In this document: one piece after another, positions 22,699-31,357 of the stretch | How positions within the stretch are numbered: the stretch's first letter is position 1 | How the letters are laid out: each line of letters opens with the position of its first letter | NCBI GenBank assembly: GCA_045590215.1 | Contig: JAZNQO010000008.1 | Span: 1 to 32,175, forward strand | Length of the DNA stretch: 32,175 nucleotides | Direction: 5' to 3' | Source of the DNA: RUG563 sp045590215 | GTDB taxonomy: Bacteria > Bacillota > Clostridia > Christensenellales > Aristaeellaceae | Notes under the pieces: generated by a model | Seen by the model: the letters and a program-made list of their open reading frames with translations, nothing else | Databases searched by the model: none | What the model was told of the DNA's origin: nothing | Position numbers and translations under genes: made by a program

Positions 22699-25086
22699 TC
22701 AGGCACGGATATGGGCGTCGAATTTTTCGGCGGCAATCTTCAGTGCCTTATTGGTGAGACGGGTGATTTCTTCTTCCGTCAGGGTATGATCGGGAGAGCG
22801 GAAGGTGAAGGAGAAGGCCACGCTCTTGTTGCCTTCGCCGATCTGTACGCCCCGGAAGACGTCAAACATGCGAATATCTTCCAGCAGGCTGCCACAGCCG
22901 TCTTTCAGCGCATCCAGCATGGGGCCAACCAGCGTTTCTTCCTTCATGACCAAGGCCAGGTCACGCTGCACGGCAGGGAAGCGGGCAATGGATTTCACCG
23001 TAGTCATGGGGCGGATGGCCTTGAAGAACACGTTCAGGTTCACTTCGGCCACATAGGCACGGCCGGGCAGGTCGAACAGATCAGCGGTGTCCGGGTGCAC
23101 TTCGCCCAGCACGCACAGGGTTTCTTCGCCCAGCATCAGTTTTGCCTGACGGCCGGGATGCAGGTAATTTTCATTGGCGGTGGCAATCTTATACTGAATA
23201 CCGTTTTCGGCGCACAGGGCTTCCACCACGCCACGGATGGCGTAGAAATCTGCGTTGCCATACATGCCGATGGCCAAGGAGGGCGTTTCGGTGGGCAGGT
23301 TTTCTTCGGTGCGGTTCACGGCATCGAAGGTGGCACCCAACTCATAAATCCGGCCGTTTTCATTGCCGTTTTTCATGTTGGTGGAGAGGGTTTTGAGCAG
23401 GCCGCACAGCATCGTGGTGCGCATGCAGGCGGTGTCTTCGCCCAAGGGATTGCGAACCATCAAAGGCTGGCTGCGGCGGTCATTTTCCGGCATGCCCAGC
23501 ATGTCGATTGCCTTCTTGGAAACGAAGGAGAAGGTCATGGTTTCATAAAAGCCCATGCCGGACAAAAGCTGGCGCAGCATTTTCTGGTTCCGGGTCTTTT
23601 CGTTTAGGCCGCCCATGGGGTTTTCGCCCTTGAGGTGGGTGATGGGGATGCGGTCATACCCGGCATAGCGCAGCACTTCTTCGCAGATATCCGCTTCCTG
23701 CTCAATATCCTGACGGAAGGCAGGGGCGGTGACGGTCATCTGATCGCCGTTCAGCTCTACCTTGAAGAGCAGCTTTTCCAGAATCTTTTTCATGTCTTCG
23801 GGAGCTACATCCACCCCGGCACGGGTGCAGATGTTCTTGCAGCTCACGTTCAGAACGGCAGGCTGTACGGGACTTGGATACAGGTCAATCACACCGCCAA
23901 CCACATCGCCAGCGTCCAGTTCGTTCACCATTTGGCAGGCACGTAGCAGGGCGTCCATGGTGGTCTGCACGTTCACGCCACGCTCAAAGCGGCCGCTGGA
24001 TTCGGTGCGGATGCCCATGGCACGGCTGGTGAGACGGATGGAAGTGCGGTCAAAGGCGGCGCATTCAAAGAGGATGGTTTTGGTGTTTTCCGTGATTTCG
24101 CTTTCCTCGCCGCCCATGATACCGGCAAGACCGGTGGGATGCGTGGCATCGCAGATCATCAGAGCCGTTTCGGGCAGGTCATGCTCTTTGCCGTCCAGCG
24201 TGGTCAGCTTTTCGCCTTTTTCGGCCTTGCGCACGATGATGTGGCGGCCTTCCACCTTGTCAAGGTCGAAAGCGTGCATGGGATGACCGGTTTCCAGCAT
24301 GATGAAGTTGGTGATGTCCACGATGTTATTGATGGAGCGCATGCCGCAGGCGTGCAGATATTGCCGAAGCCAATTGGGGGAGGGAGCCACGCGCACGTTC
24401 TTCACCACTTTGGCGGAATAACGGGGGCAGAGCTCGCTTTCCAGCACTTCCACCTTGGCGTATTCGCTGATATCGCCGCCCACTTCTTTTACCTTGATTT
24501 CGGGCAGCTTCAGCTCCGTGCCCATAGCGGCAGCTGTTTCACGGGCCACGCCCCATACGCACAGGCAGTCCGGCCGGTTGGCCAGAATTTCAAAGTCAAT
24601 CACGGTATCGTCCAGACCGAAAATGGTCTTCACATCCGTGCCCAGCGGATAATCTTCGTTGAAAATGAGCAGCCCTGCATCGCCCACGGAGGGGTACAGT
24701 TCCACCGGCACGCCGATTTCCGGGCCGGAGCACAGCATGCCCTGGCTTTCTACGCCGCGGAGCTTGCCTTTCTTAATCACATGGCCGCCGGGCAGCACCG
24801 CACCAACCTTCGCCACCGGCACCAGCTGGCCTGCAGCCACATTGGGCGCACCGCACACGATTTGCAACGCTTCGCTTTCGCCAACATCCACCGTGCAAAC
24901 GTGCAGATGATCGCTGTTTTCGTGGTTTTCGCAGGTCAAAACCTTGCCCACCACCACATTTTCCAGCTCGGACAATGCTTCCACGCCTTCCACGCCCGTG
25001 CCGGTCATAATCATGCGGCTTTCGTATTCCGCATTCGTCATGGGAATATCTGCATATTCCTTCAACCATTTCATTGATACTTTCAT
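22699..25086 (-). CDS. pheT: Phenylalanine-tRNA ligase beta subunit
   Basis: 795 residues, the standard length. The ATG at 25086 has AAAGGAG 8-9 bases upstream. Domains in order: a tRNA-binding EMAP/OB-like domain (about 40-150, KVLTCENHENSDHLHVCTVDVG), the B3/B4 editing domain (about 210-385, MHAFDLDKVEGRHI, TESSGRFERGV), B5 (about 405-475), the catalytic-like core (about 480-690) and the C-terminal anticodon-binding FDX-ACB domain (about 700-793, SIARFPAVQRDLALVMKEE). It pairs with PheS as an alpha2-beta2 enzyme charging tRNA-Phe. It is separated from pheS by an unusual 262-base gap. Confidence 0.97.
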   Translation of the reverse strand: MKVSMKWLKEYADIPMTNAEYESRMIMTGTGVEGVEALSELENVVVGKVLTCENHENSDHLHVCTVDVGESEALQIVCGAPNVAAGQLVPVAKVGAVLPGGHVIKKGKLRGVESQGMLCSGPEIGVPVELYPSVGDAGLLIFNEDYPLGTDVKTIFGLDDTVIDFEILANRPDCLCVWGVARETAAAMGTELKLPEIKVKEVGGDISEYAKVEVLESELCPRYSAKVVKNVRVAPSPNWLRQYLHACGMRSINNIVDITNFIMLETGHPMHAFDLDKVEGRHIIVRKAEKGEKLTTLDGKEHDLPETALMICDATHPTGLAGIMGGEESEITENTKTILFECAAFDRTSIRLTSRAMGIRTESSGRFERGVNVQTTMDALLRACQMVNELDAGDVVGGVIDLYPSPVQPAVLNVSCKNICTRAGVDVAPEDMKKILEKLLFKVELNGDQMTVTAPAFRQDIEQEADICEEVLRYAGYDRIPITHLKGENPMGGLNEKTRNQKMLRQLLSGMGFYETMTFSFVSKKAIDMLGMPENDRRSQPLMVRNPLGEDTACMRTTMLCGLLKTLSTNMKNGNENGRIYELGATFDAVNRTEENLPTETPSLAIGMYGNADFYAIRGVVEALCAENGIQYKIATANENYLHPGRQAKLMLGEETLCVLGEVHPDTADLFDLPGRAYVAEVNLNVFFKAIRPMTTVKSIARFPAVQRDLALVMKEETLVGPMLDALKDGCGSLLEDIRMFDVFRGVQIGEGNKSVAFSFTFRSPDHTLTEEEITRLTNKALKIAAEKFDAHIRA

Positions 25087-25348
25087 GTTATATCTCCTTT
25101 TGCAGGGGGAACCCCATTTTTGCCGTCAAAAGTGGGTTTTCCCTGCACCCCTTTCCCGAAAACGATTCGGGAGAAATACAGGAAACCACTTGAGCGGCTT
25201 GTTTCCCCGTGTAACAAATAAATTATTAGCATCTTGCTCCGCCGGCACATTGCTTGGAAAAAACATTTTCCTTGCATCCGGGCTGGCTTTTCGGGGGAGG
25301 TGCGTCAGGGTGCTTTTGGCCACAAAAAGCATTCCCTTCGCCACACTC
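25087..25348 (-). other. Long pheS-pheT spacer containing an inverted repeat
   Basis: In most bacteria these two genes almost touch. Here 262 bases intervene. Near the pheT end an imperfect inverted repeat (GCAGGGGGAACCCCA at 25101-25115 against TGGGTTTTCCCTGC at 25131-25144) encloses ~15 bases, and CCCGAAAACGATTCGGG forms another stem at 25155-25171. Short minus-strand frames (64 and 72 codons) lack protein-like features and start sites. The composition resembles other intergenic repeats in the window but I could not align it to them. Confidence 0.55.
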
Positions 25349-26377
25349 TTACCTGAACTGCTTCAGGAAGCGCAGGTCGCCTTCGTAGAGCAGACGCATG
25401 TCCTTGATGCCGTAGCGGAGCATGGTGATGCGTTCCAGACCGATGCCGAAAGCGAAGCCGGAATACACGGAAGAATCAATGCCGCACATTTCCAGCACCT
25501 TGGGGTTCACCATACCGCAGCCCAGCACTTCAATCCAGCCGGTGCCCTTGCACATTTTGCAGCCCTTGCCGTGGCAGTTGAAGCAGGTCAGGTCCACTTC
25601 GGCGGAAGGCTCGGTGAAAGGGAAGAAGGAGGGGCGGAAGCGCACTTCGATATCGTTGCCGTAGAGGCGTTTTGCGAAAGCGTCCAGCGTGCCTTTCAGG
25701 TCGCCCATGCTGACGTCCTTATCAATCACCAAGCCCTCAATCTGATGGAAAACGGGGCTGTGGGTGGCGTCCACTTCGTCGGCACGGAACACACGGCCGG
25801 GGCAGACGATGCGGATGGGCGGCTTTTTGGAGAGCATGGTGCGTGCCTGCACGGGGGAAGTATGGGTGCGCAGCACGATATTATCGTCGATATAGAAGGT
25901 ATCCTGTGCGTCACGGGCAGGATGGTTCTTGGGCAGGTTCAGCAGCTCGAAATTATAGTGATCCAGCTCCACTTCCGGGCCTTCCACCACTTCGTAGCCC
26001 AGCCCTTCAAAGCAGGAAAGCACTTCGTTGAGCACCAGCTGGGTGGGGTGCACCGTGCCGATGAGGGGCAAATCCCGGGGTTCAGTGACGTCGATGGCTT
26101 CTTTCTTGAGCCGCAGCTCTTTTTCGGCCGTGGCCAGATACTCCTGCTTTTCTTCCAGCAGGGCGGTCAGCTCCGTTCGGGTTTCGTTAATCATCTGCCC
26201 GGCCACGGGGCGTTCTTCGGGGCTCAATTGCCCCATGCTGCGCAGCAAAGCCGTCAGGCTGCCCTTTTTGCCCAGCACTTTTACCTTCAGCCCTTCCAGT
26301 TCCTGCACGGAAGATACTTTTTCCAGTTCTTCACGCATTTCCCGGCTGATGAGATCCAGGTTTTCACGGATATCCAT
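25349..26377 (-). CDS. pheS: Phenylalanine-tRNA ligase alpha subunit
   Basis: 342 residues from ATG 26377, with GGAGGG 10 bases upstream; in-frame codons further upstream run through the T-box and are rejected. A coiled-coil N-terminus (about 1-85) is followed by the class II catalytic core: motif 2 region SPVFHQIEGLVIDKD, the Cys-rich loop CFNCHGKGCKMCKGTGW, and motif 3 GFAFGIGLERITMLRYGI. The start follows a T-box riboswitch, so synthesis responds to uncharged tRNA-Phe. Confidence 0.97.
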   Translation of the reverse strand: MDIRENLDLISREMREELEKVSSVQELEGLKVKVLGKKGSLTALLRSMGQLSPEERPVAGQMINETRTELTALLEEKQEYLATAEKELRLKKEAIDVTEPRDLPLIGTVHPTQLVLNEVLSCFEGLGYEVVEGPEVELDHYNFELLNLPKNHPARDAQDTFYIDDNIVLRTHTSPVQARTMLSKKPPIRIVCPGRVFRADEVDATHSPVFHQIEGLVIDKDVSMGDLKGTLDAFAKRLYGNDIEVRFRPSFFPFTEPSAEVDLTCFNCHGKGCKMCKGTGWIEVLGCGMVNPKVLEMCGIDSSVYSGFAFGIGLERITMLRYGIKDMRLLYEGDLRFLKQFR

Positions 26378-26397
26378 TGTTCTTTTTCCCTCCAAAT

Positions 26398-26652
26398 AAA
26401 AACGCCCCGAGGCATTTTTGATTGCCTTGGGGCGTGGTCTTTCACACGCGGTACCACCCAAATTCCGTTTGCGTTTGCAAACGCTCATTTGTGCCCTGTA
26501 ACGGGAGCAGGCCCGGCGACGCTTACCTGAATATATTCGGCGCCGCAGCTCCGGAGCGAATGCCCTCTCTGCCTTCAAACGGCTTCCAGCCCATGGCCGT
26601 TTTTCTCTTGAGAATGCAGGGGAATGAGGGGTTGTTCTCCATCACCGCCGAT
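26398..26652 (-). ncRNA. T-box riboswitch, tRNA-Phe specific (UUC specifier)
   Basis: Minus-strand leader of pheS. The antiterminator T-box GGGTGGTACCGCG (26447-26459) carries the TGG that pairs with the tRNA acceptor end. The competing terminator is ACGCCCC..GGGGCGT with five T (26398-26437). Stem I includes the distal AGAGAG motif (26565-26570) and a descending strand with TTC at 26529-26531 followed by A, a good specifier for Phe. CGGCG near 26647-26651 and CGCCG at 26514-26518 can close stem I. The 5' end is placed near 26652 from the promoter. Uncharged tRNA-Phe would favour read-through into pheS. Confidence 0.93.
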
Positions 26653-26658
26653 TGACCG

Positions 26659-26688
26659 ATTATAGCATGCTTTCTGGCTGACTGTCAA
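26659..26688 (-). promoter_or_regulatory. Consensus SigA promoter of pheS
   Basis: On the minus strand a perfect TTGACA (26683-26688) and perfect TATAAT (26659-26664) are 18 bases apart. The -35 lies only 7 bases beyond the rodA stop. Confidence 0.88.
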
Positions 26689-26694
26689 GCATTG

Positions 26695-27900
26695 TCAAAC
26701 CTTTTTTGTATTGATTTTCGGCAGCTGGATGGTGATAACCGAGGCGGCGGAGCGGCCTTTGGTGATATTGAGCACCAGCGCAATGGCGGCGATATTGGTC
26801 ACGAAATTGGAGCCGCCGTAGCTGAGAAAGGGCAAAGGGATGCCGGTAATGGGCATGAAGCCGATGCCCATGGCGATATTCTGGAACACATGGAAAAACA
26901 GCATGCTCATGACACCGATGATAATGAGCCGGCCGAATTTGTCATTGGTAAACCGGGCCAGATACAGCATCCGCATCACAAGGAAGAAATACACACCCAG
27001 CACCGCCATGCACCCGATGAACCCAAAGCTTTCGCCCACCACGGAGAAAACGGAGTCTGTGGAGGCTTCAGGCACATAGCCGAGGGTCGTCCAGGAGTTG
27101 GGAAGAAACGTTCCGATGCCTGTCAATTGGCCGGAGCCAATGGCGTCCTGGGACTTGATGATCTGGTATCCGCCGGAATCAGAGTATTTTTCAGGGTCCA
27201 TGAAGGCAAGCAATCGCAGAATACGATAGTCCGTGGTTTCGGACATCAGCGCATAAGCCACCACCAGCCCGATGGCGATCACCAGCACGCTCAAAAGCCC
27301 CAGCAGCAGCCGCCAGTCCACCCCGGCGAAAAACAGCATGGCAAAGAACATGAAGGCGATGACGATAACCGTGCCTGTTTCGCCCTGCGCCAGCACAACC
27401 AACGCCGGCACGCCCACGATCAGGGCTATTTTCATGAAATCCTTGAAGTTTTTGATAGGCTGCTCTTTCAGGGACAATTGCTTGGCAAGCAAAAGCAGCA
27501 CCGACAGCTTGGAAAACTCACAGGGCTGCACGGAGCGGCCCATGCCCGTATCCAGCCAACCTTTGAGGTTGTTGCTCACTTCGCCGGCTACCAACGTCAT
27601 CACCAATAGCCCCAGCACGATGTAGTAAGCAAGGCTCACACGGGCACGGATGAATTCGGTGGGGATGGCCATCACCACCAGAATGATGATGGGGGAAACA
27701 AGGAAGAAAATGGACTGCCACATGCTGGAACGGGAATTGAGGATTTTGTTCAGCAGGGGCTGGCCTTCGCTGATGTCGATGTTATAGGTGGCCATGCTGA
27801 TGCAAAGAATGCCGAGGATAGCCAGCGCATAAACCCCCACCAGCAGCGGCCAGTCAAACCTCGCTTGGGAACGTTTGCTGGTATCGTTGATAATGGTCAA
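26695..27900 (-). CDS. rodA: SEDS family peptidoglycan glycosyltransferase RodA
   Basis: 401 residues from a TTG at 27900, 9 bases after GGAGG and overlapping the minD stop by four bases. Ten membrane helices are expected. SEDS hallmarks: KGWLDTGMGRSVQPCEFSKL (where most members have QPSE), GETGT, the large extracellular loop with DAIGSGQLTGIGTF and VPEASTDSVFSVVGE, and the closing TGIPLPFLSYGGSNFV. RodA polymerises lipid II glycan strands during elongation, in complex with PBP2 encoded upstream. Last gene of the mre/pbp2/minD operon. Confidence 0.95.
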   Translation of the reverse strand: MTIINDTSKRSQARFDWPLLVGVYALAILGILCISMATYNIDISEGQPLLNKILNSRSSMWQSIFFLVSPIIILVVMAIPTEFIRARVSLAYYIVLGLLVMTLVAGEVSNNLKGWLDTGMGRSVQPCEFSKLSVLLLLAKQLSLKEQPIKNFKDFMKIALIVGVPALVVLAQGETGTVIVIAFMFFAMLFFAGVDWRLLLGLLSVLVIAIGLVVAYALMSETTDYRILRLLAFMDPEKYSDSGGYQIIKSQDAIGSGQLTGIGTFLPNSWTTLGYVPEASTDSVFSVVGESFGFIGCMAVLGVYFFLVMRMLYLARFTNDKFGRLIIIGVMSMLFFHVFQNIAMGIGFMPITGIPLPFLSYGGSNFVTNIAAIALVLNITKGRSAASVITIQLPKINTKKV

Positions 27901-28685
27901 AAGGCCACACCTCCCTTTCGGAAGAAAGAACGGGGTGTTTTGAACGTAGGCAGCGGTGTTTCCGCGCCAAGCAGCCGGGACGCAATATTTTCAATGGCCT
28001 GCTTCACCTGCTCATCCTCGCAGAAAAGAGCCGTTTTATGCTGCAAAAGAGCCCGGTAAATGGCAGGGCTTTCGGGAATCACGCCGTAGAGGGGCATGTC
28101 CAAGGACAGGGCAATGTTTTGCGGCGTGGGCATTTCGCCCTTGCGGATCAGCTTTTTATTCACCCGGTTCAGGATAAGATGGGGGTGCATTTCCTCGCCC
28201 TTTTCTTTCAGCACCATGCCCAGCCGTTCCGCATCCCGAAGGCATACGTCATCGGGCGTGGCGATAATCACCGGCGTGCTGCCGCTGCCCAGCAGGTTTT
28301 TGAGGCCTCTGCCGATACCGGCCGGGGCGTCCAAGAGGATAATATCATTTTCTGCGGCCAAAGAAGCCACCAATTTGCTGATTTCCTTTCCCTTGATATC
28401 CGAAGGCCGCATCATCTGGGGAGCGGCCAGCAGGGAAAGATGGGGGATGGCGGTGGGGCGGATGAGGGCTTGCTCTGCAGGGCAGAGGTTTTCCTTCACG
28501 TCGCCCAGATCATACACCACCCTGTCCTGCACATCCAGCATCAAATCAGCGCAGCGCAGGCCGATATCGCCGTCGATCAGCACGGTTTTCATATTCCGCC
28601 CGGCATAATAGCATGCCAAGGAAGAGGCCAGCGTGCTTTTACCCACGCCGCCTTTGCCGGACATGATGGAAAAAATTCGAGCCAT
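27897..28685 (-). CDS. minD: MinD/ParA-type ATPase, probable septum site-determining protein MinD
   Basis: 262 residues with GGAGG 7 bases before the ATG. The deviant Walker A SGKGGVGKST (9-18), switch I-like DGDIGLRCADLMLD and Walker B IILLDAPAGIG identify a MinD-group ATPase. The C-terminus ends FKTPRSFFRKGGVAF, a short, basic and partly hydrophobic tail that could serve as the membrane-targeting helix but is not canonical. MinD recruits MinC to block misplaced Z-rings. Neither minC nor minE is adjacent, unlike the usual clostridial order. Confidence 0.9.
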   Translation of the reverse strand: MARIFSIMSGKGGVGKSTLASSLACYYAGRNMKTVLIDGDIGLRCADLMLDVQDRVVYDLGDVKENLCPAEQALIRPTAIPHLSLLAAPQMMRPSDIKGKEISKLVASLAAENDIILLDAPAGIGRGLKNLLGSGSTPVIIATPDDVCLRDAERLGMVLKEKGEEMHPHLILNRVNKKLIRKGEMPTPQNIALSLDMPLYGVIPESPAIYRALLQHKTALFCEDEQVKQAIENIASRLLGAETPLPTFKTPRSFFRKGGVAF

Positions 28686-28720
28686 CTTGATACCTCCGCT
28701 TGCAAGTTGAGGAAAGGGGA

Positions 28721-31357
28721 TCAGGGGGCCAGCATATTGCCACCGGGCAATGTGACCACTTCGTTGGTCTTGGCCTTTTCGTCCAGATAGAAACCGATGA
28801 AGTCACGGGCGGCACGGGTTGCCTGTGCGCCGGCCAAGCCGTTGGGAATGAAAGAAACGATAGCAATTTCCGGCTCCTGCCGGGGGGTCAGTGCAACGAA
28901 CCATGCGTTGTTTTCCAAATCCAGCTTGATGCCGCCGATGGTCACCTGAGAGGTTCCCGTTTTACCGGCCATGACTTCCTCTGGCGTGTACTTCCAGTTT
29001 TTGAAGAAAGAACGGGCAGTACCGCCTTCGTCAACCACGCCTTCCATCCCTTCCAGGATGTAGCTCATGAAGGGCTTGGCGGATTCCAGAGTGCCGTGCT
29101 TGGTGGCTGTGCGCTGGGAGAGAATTTCCCCTTCGGGAGAAATGATGGAAGAAATGATGTGGGGATTCCATACGATGGCTTCGTCGGACAGGGCACCCAC
29201 ATAGCGTACCACGGTGATGGGGGTGAGCAGTGTAATAGACTGGCCGATGCCCACCTGAATTTCCTGGCTGCCGCCCCATTTGATGGTGTTCAGATAGTTC
29301 CACAAGTCGCTCATCAAAGCGGCCTGCAAAACCATGGAACGGGTCATGTTCAGTTCGGCCATGAAGATGGGACGGGCGTTCAGAACCCAGTCGTCAGAAG
29401 GGGTATTGATGGCCATTTCCATGAGCAGCTTAATGCAGTTATCCAGACGGGCATTGTCATATTCAATGCCGTGGCTGGCACCGAAATTGATCAGATGCTT
29501 TTTGATGGCATTGGCAACGATGATGGGGGTATCCGTCATCTGCTCCCGCAGGCTGACGGAGGTATCGTAAAGGTTTGTCTGGTTGCCCACGATGCTGCGC
29601 AGTTCACCGGGCAATTCAATGCCTGTTTTGCTGGTGAGCCCCATTTCGGCAGCGTATTTATAAAGCCGTTCGGTGCCCGTATCGCCGTAAAGCCGGGAAG
29701 CCAGCGTATAGAAAAAATAGTTACAGGAGTTGGTCAGGCCGTCCACGATGGTCTGTTCGCTGTGGGCGGAGTAGTTATTGGTCCAGCAGCGGGGGGCCTC
29801 CGCCTTCACACGGGTGTATTCCATGAAGGGACCGCCGTCGGAAATGGTTTCGGTGGGGGTGAGCTCGCCATTGGTGAGGGCGGCAAGGCCGGTGCACATC
29901 TTGAAAATGGAGCCGGGTTCTGCCCGTGTCTGGATGGCGTAGTTCATCAGCAGGCTGCGCTCGTCCATAACGATTTCTCTTGCCGCATCGCCGCTTTCGA
30001 TCATGGCGTTCAGGTCATAATTGGGGTATTGCGCCATGGCCAGCATATCGCCGGTTTTGATATCCATCACCAGAAATACGCCGGTGTCTGCCAGTTGCAG
30101 AGGATATTCATCCCAGTTGCGGAAAGCGATTTTGTCTTTATTCTTTTCAAGCCAGTCGGAATCTGCCATTTTTTCTTCCTGTGCCTTGCGGCATTCGGCC
30201 ACGTTATTGCGGATGCACTCTTCGGCCTTTTCCTGAAAAGCCTGGCTGATAGTGAGCTTGACGGTGTTGCCGTCCTTGGGGGGCGTATAGGAAATTTCTC
30301 TGGTGATATGGCCTGTGGAGTCCTTCTGCACAAGCCTTTCTCCCTGACGGTCTGTCAGATTGGGGGTGAGCCAGTTTTCCATGCTGGCCTCGATGCCGTC
30401 CAGACCGATATGGTCGTTGAGGGCATAGCCGGCCGGCTGCAGTTCGTTGTAATACCTTGTAGCGTTCTGAATTTTGCCGGTATAGCCGATGATGTTGGAG
30501 GCCAGGGAGCCGTGGGGATAGATGCGCTTTTCGCCGATGGCCACACCCACCCAGTCCATACTCATGCTGCGGCCTTCGATTTCGCTGACGGCTTCGTATG
30601 GCACGTCCTCCGCAATGGCAATGGGCACGGAGTTAAAGGCGTTATCCTGCATGGTGGTGTTGATGGCCAGCACCTTCAGCATGGTTTCTTCGTCGATTTC
30701 AAAGTATTCAACACAGCTGTTCTGATTGGGGGAAGCGGCGTCCGGCACAATGGAAACGCCGTCTTTATCCAGCTGCAGGGCGTATTTGCCCTGCCCCAAG
30801 GCGGTAAAGCCATAGCGTTTGCGCAGAAGGTCAAAGCACTCTTCGGCGGAATAGCCACGGCTGACCGTGAAATAATTGTTGCGATAGAAAGATTCCTTGC
30901 GCTTGTTCCATGCGGATTCCGAAATGCCCTCGCCGAAGGCAAATTCCCATTGGCCGGTGCTTTCGCTGCGGCGAATGGGGCAGGTGACGCACAATTCGGA
31001 TTCATAGCGGTCAAGGATTTCCAGCGTTTCCAGAATCATCTTGGAGGGATAATCCCAGTCGTTATCTTCCCGATAGAAGGTCACGTTATATATTTTTTCG
31101 CTCTTTGCCAGCACCACGGAATTGCGGTCCGTAATCATGCCGCGGCTGCCCTTGATGGCAATACGCTTGACGGCACTGGCACCGGTTGTCTGGGCGTGCT
31201 GGGCACCTTCCACAATCTGCAATTGATAAATGCCGTAAACTAAAATGGCAAAGGTAATCATCACCAGCGCAGCAAACAGCAGGAAGCGGAAATTCAGCTG
31301 GCGCACTTCCTGCCTGGTATCAGTTCTTCTTTTCCGTTTTTCCATGGTTATTCCCAT
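28721..31357 (-). CDS. mrdA: Penicillin-binding protein 2 (elongasome transpeptidase), enlarged
   Basis: 878 residues (most PBP2 proteins are 600-720). ATG 31357 overlaps the mreD stop by ten bases; ATG 31345 (MEKRK) is an alternative. One membrane helix (24-42) is followed by the dimerisation/pedestal region and a transpeptidase domain with SxxK at 483-486 (EPGSIFK), SxN at 544-546 (SCN) and KTG at 799-801 (AGKTGTSQ). About 100 extra residues (roughly 598-698), predicted helical, sit between SxN and the IGQ motif (704-706), a gap far longer than usual. It cross-links new peptidoglycan with RodA. Confidence 0.93.
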   Translation of the reverse strand: MGITMEKRKRRTDTRQEVRQLNFRFLLFAALVMITFAILVYGIYQLQIVEGAQHAQTTGASAVKRIAIKGSRGMITDRNSVVLAKSEKIYNVTFYREDNDWDYPSKMILETLEILDRYESELCVTCPIRRSESTGQWEFAFGEGISESAWNKRKESFYRNNYFTVSRGYSAEECFDLLRKRYGFTALGQGKYALQLDKDGVSIVPDAASPNQNSCVEYFEIDEETMLKVLAINTTMQDNAFNSVPIAIAEDVPYEAVSEIEGRSMSMDWVGVAIGEKRIYPHGSLASNIIGYTGKIQNATRYYNELQPAGYALNDHIGLDGIEASMENWLTPNLTDRQGERLVQKDSTGHITREISYTPPKDGNTVKLTISQAFQEKAEECIRNNVAECRKAQEEKMADSDWLEKNKDKIAFRNWDEYPLQLADTGVFLVMDIKTGDMLAMAQYPNYDLNAMIESGDAAREIVMDERSLLMNYAIQTRAEPGSIFKMCTGLAALTNGELTPTETISDGGPFMEYTRVKAEAPRCWTNNYSAHSEQTIVDGLTNSCNYFFYTLASRLYGDTGTERLYKYAAEMGLTSKTGIELPGELRSIVGNQTNLYDTSVSLREQMTDTPIIVANAIKKHLINFGASHGIEYDNARLDNCIKLLMEMAINTPSDDWVLNARPIFMAELNMTRSMVLQAALMSDLWNYLNTIKWGGSQEIQVGIGQSITLLTPITVVRYVGALSDEAIVWNPHIISSIISPEGEILSQRTATKHGTLESAKPFMSYILEGMEGVVDEGGTARSFFKNWKYTPEEVMAGKTGTSQVTIGGIKLDLENNAWFVALTPRQEPEIAIVSFIPNGLAGAQATRAARDFIGFYLDEKAKTNEVVTLPGGNMLAP

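Noticed and set aside
22711..23607. Long plus-strand frames opposite pheT (also 24139-25077)
   Set aside because: Antisense shadows of a full-length pheT with all expected domains.
24944..26530. 528-codon open frame on the plus strand across the pheT start, spacer, pheS and T-box
   Set aside because: Runs antisense through two real genes and a riboswitch; the sequence has no domain character.
26378..26578. In-frame extension of pheS upstream of 26377
   Set aside because: The segment is the T-box terminator, antiterminator and stem region, so it is leader RNA, not protein.
28700..31243. 847-codon open frame on the plus strand opposite pbp2
   Set aside because: It is the mirror of pbp2, whose motifs, length and operon context are convincing. 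The plus-strand translation is rich in His, Gly and Phe with no domain and no ribosome site.
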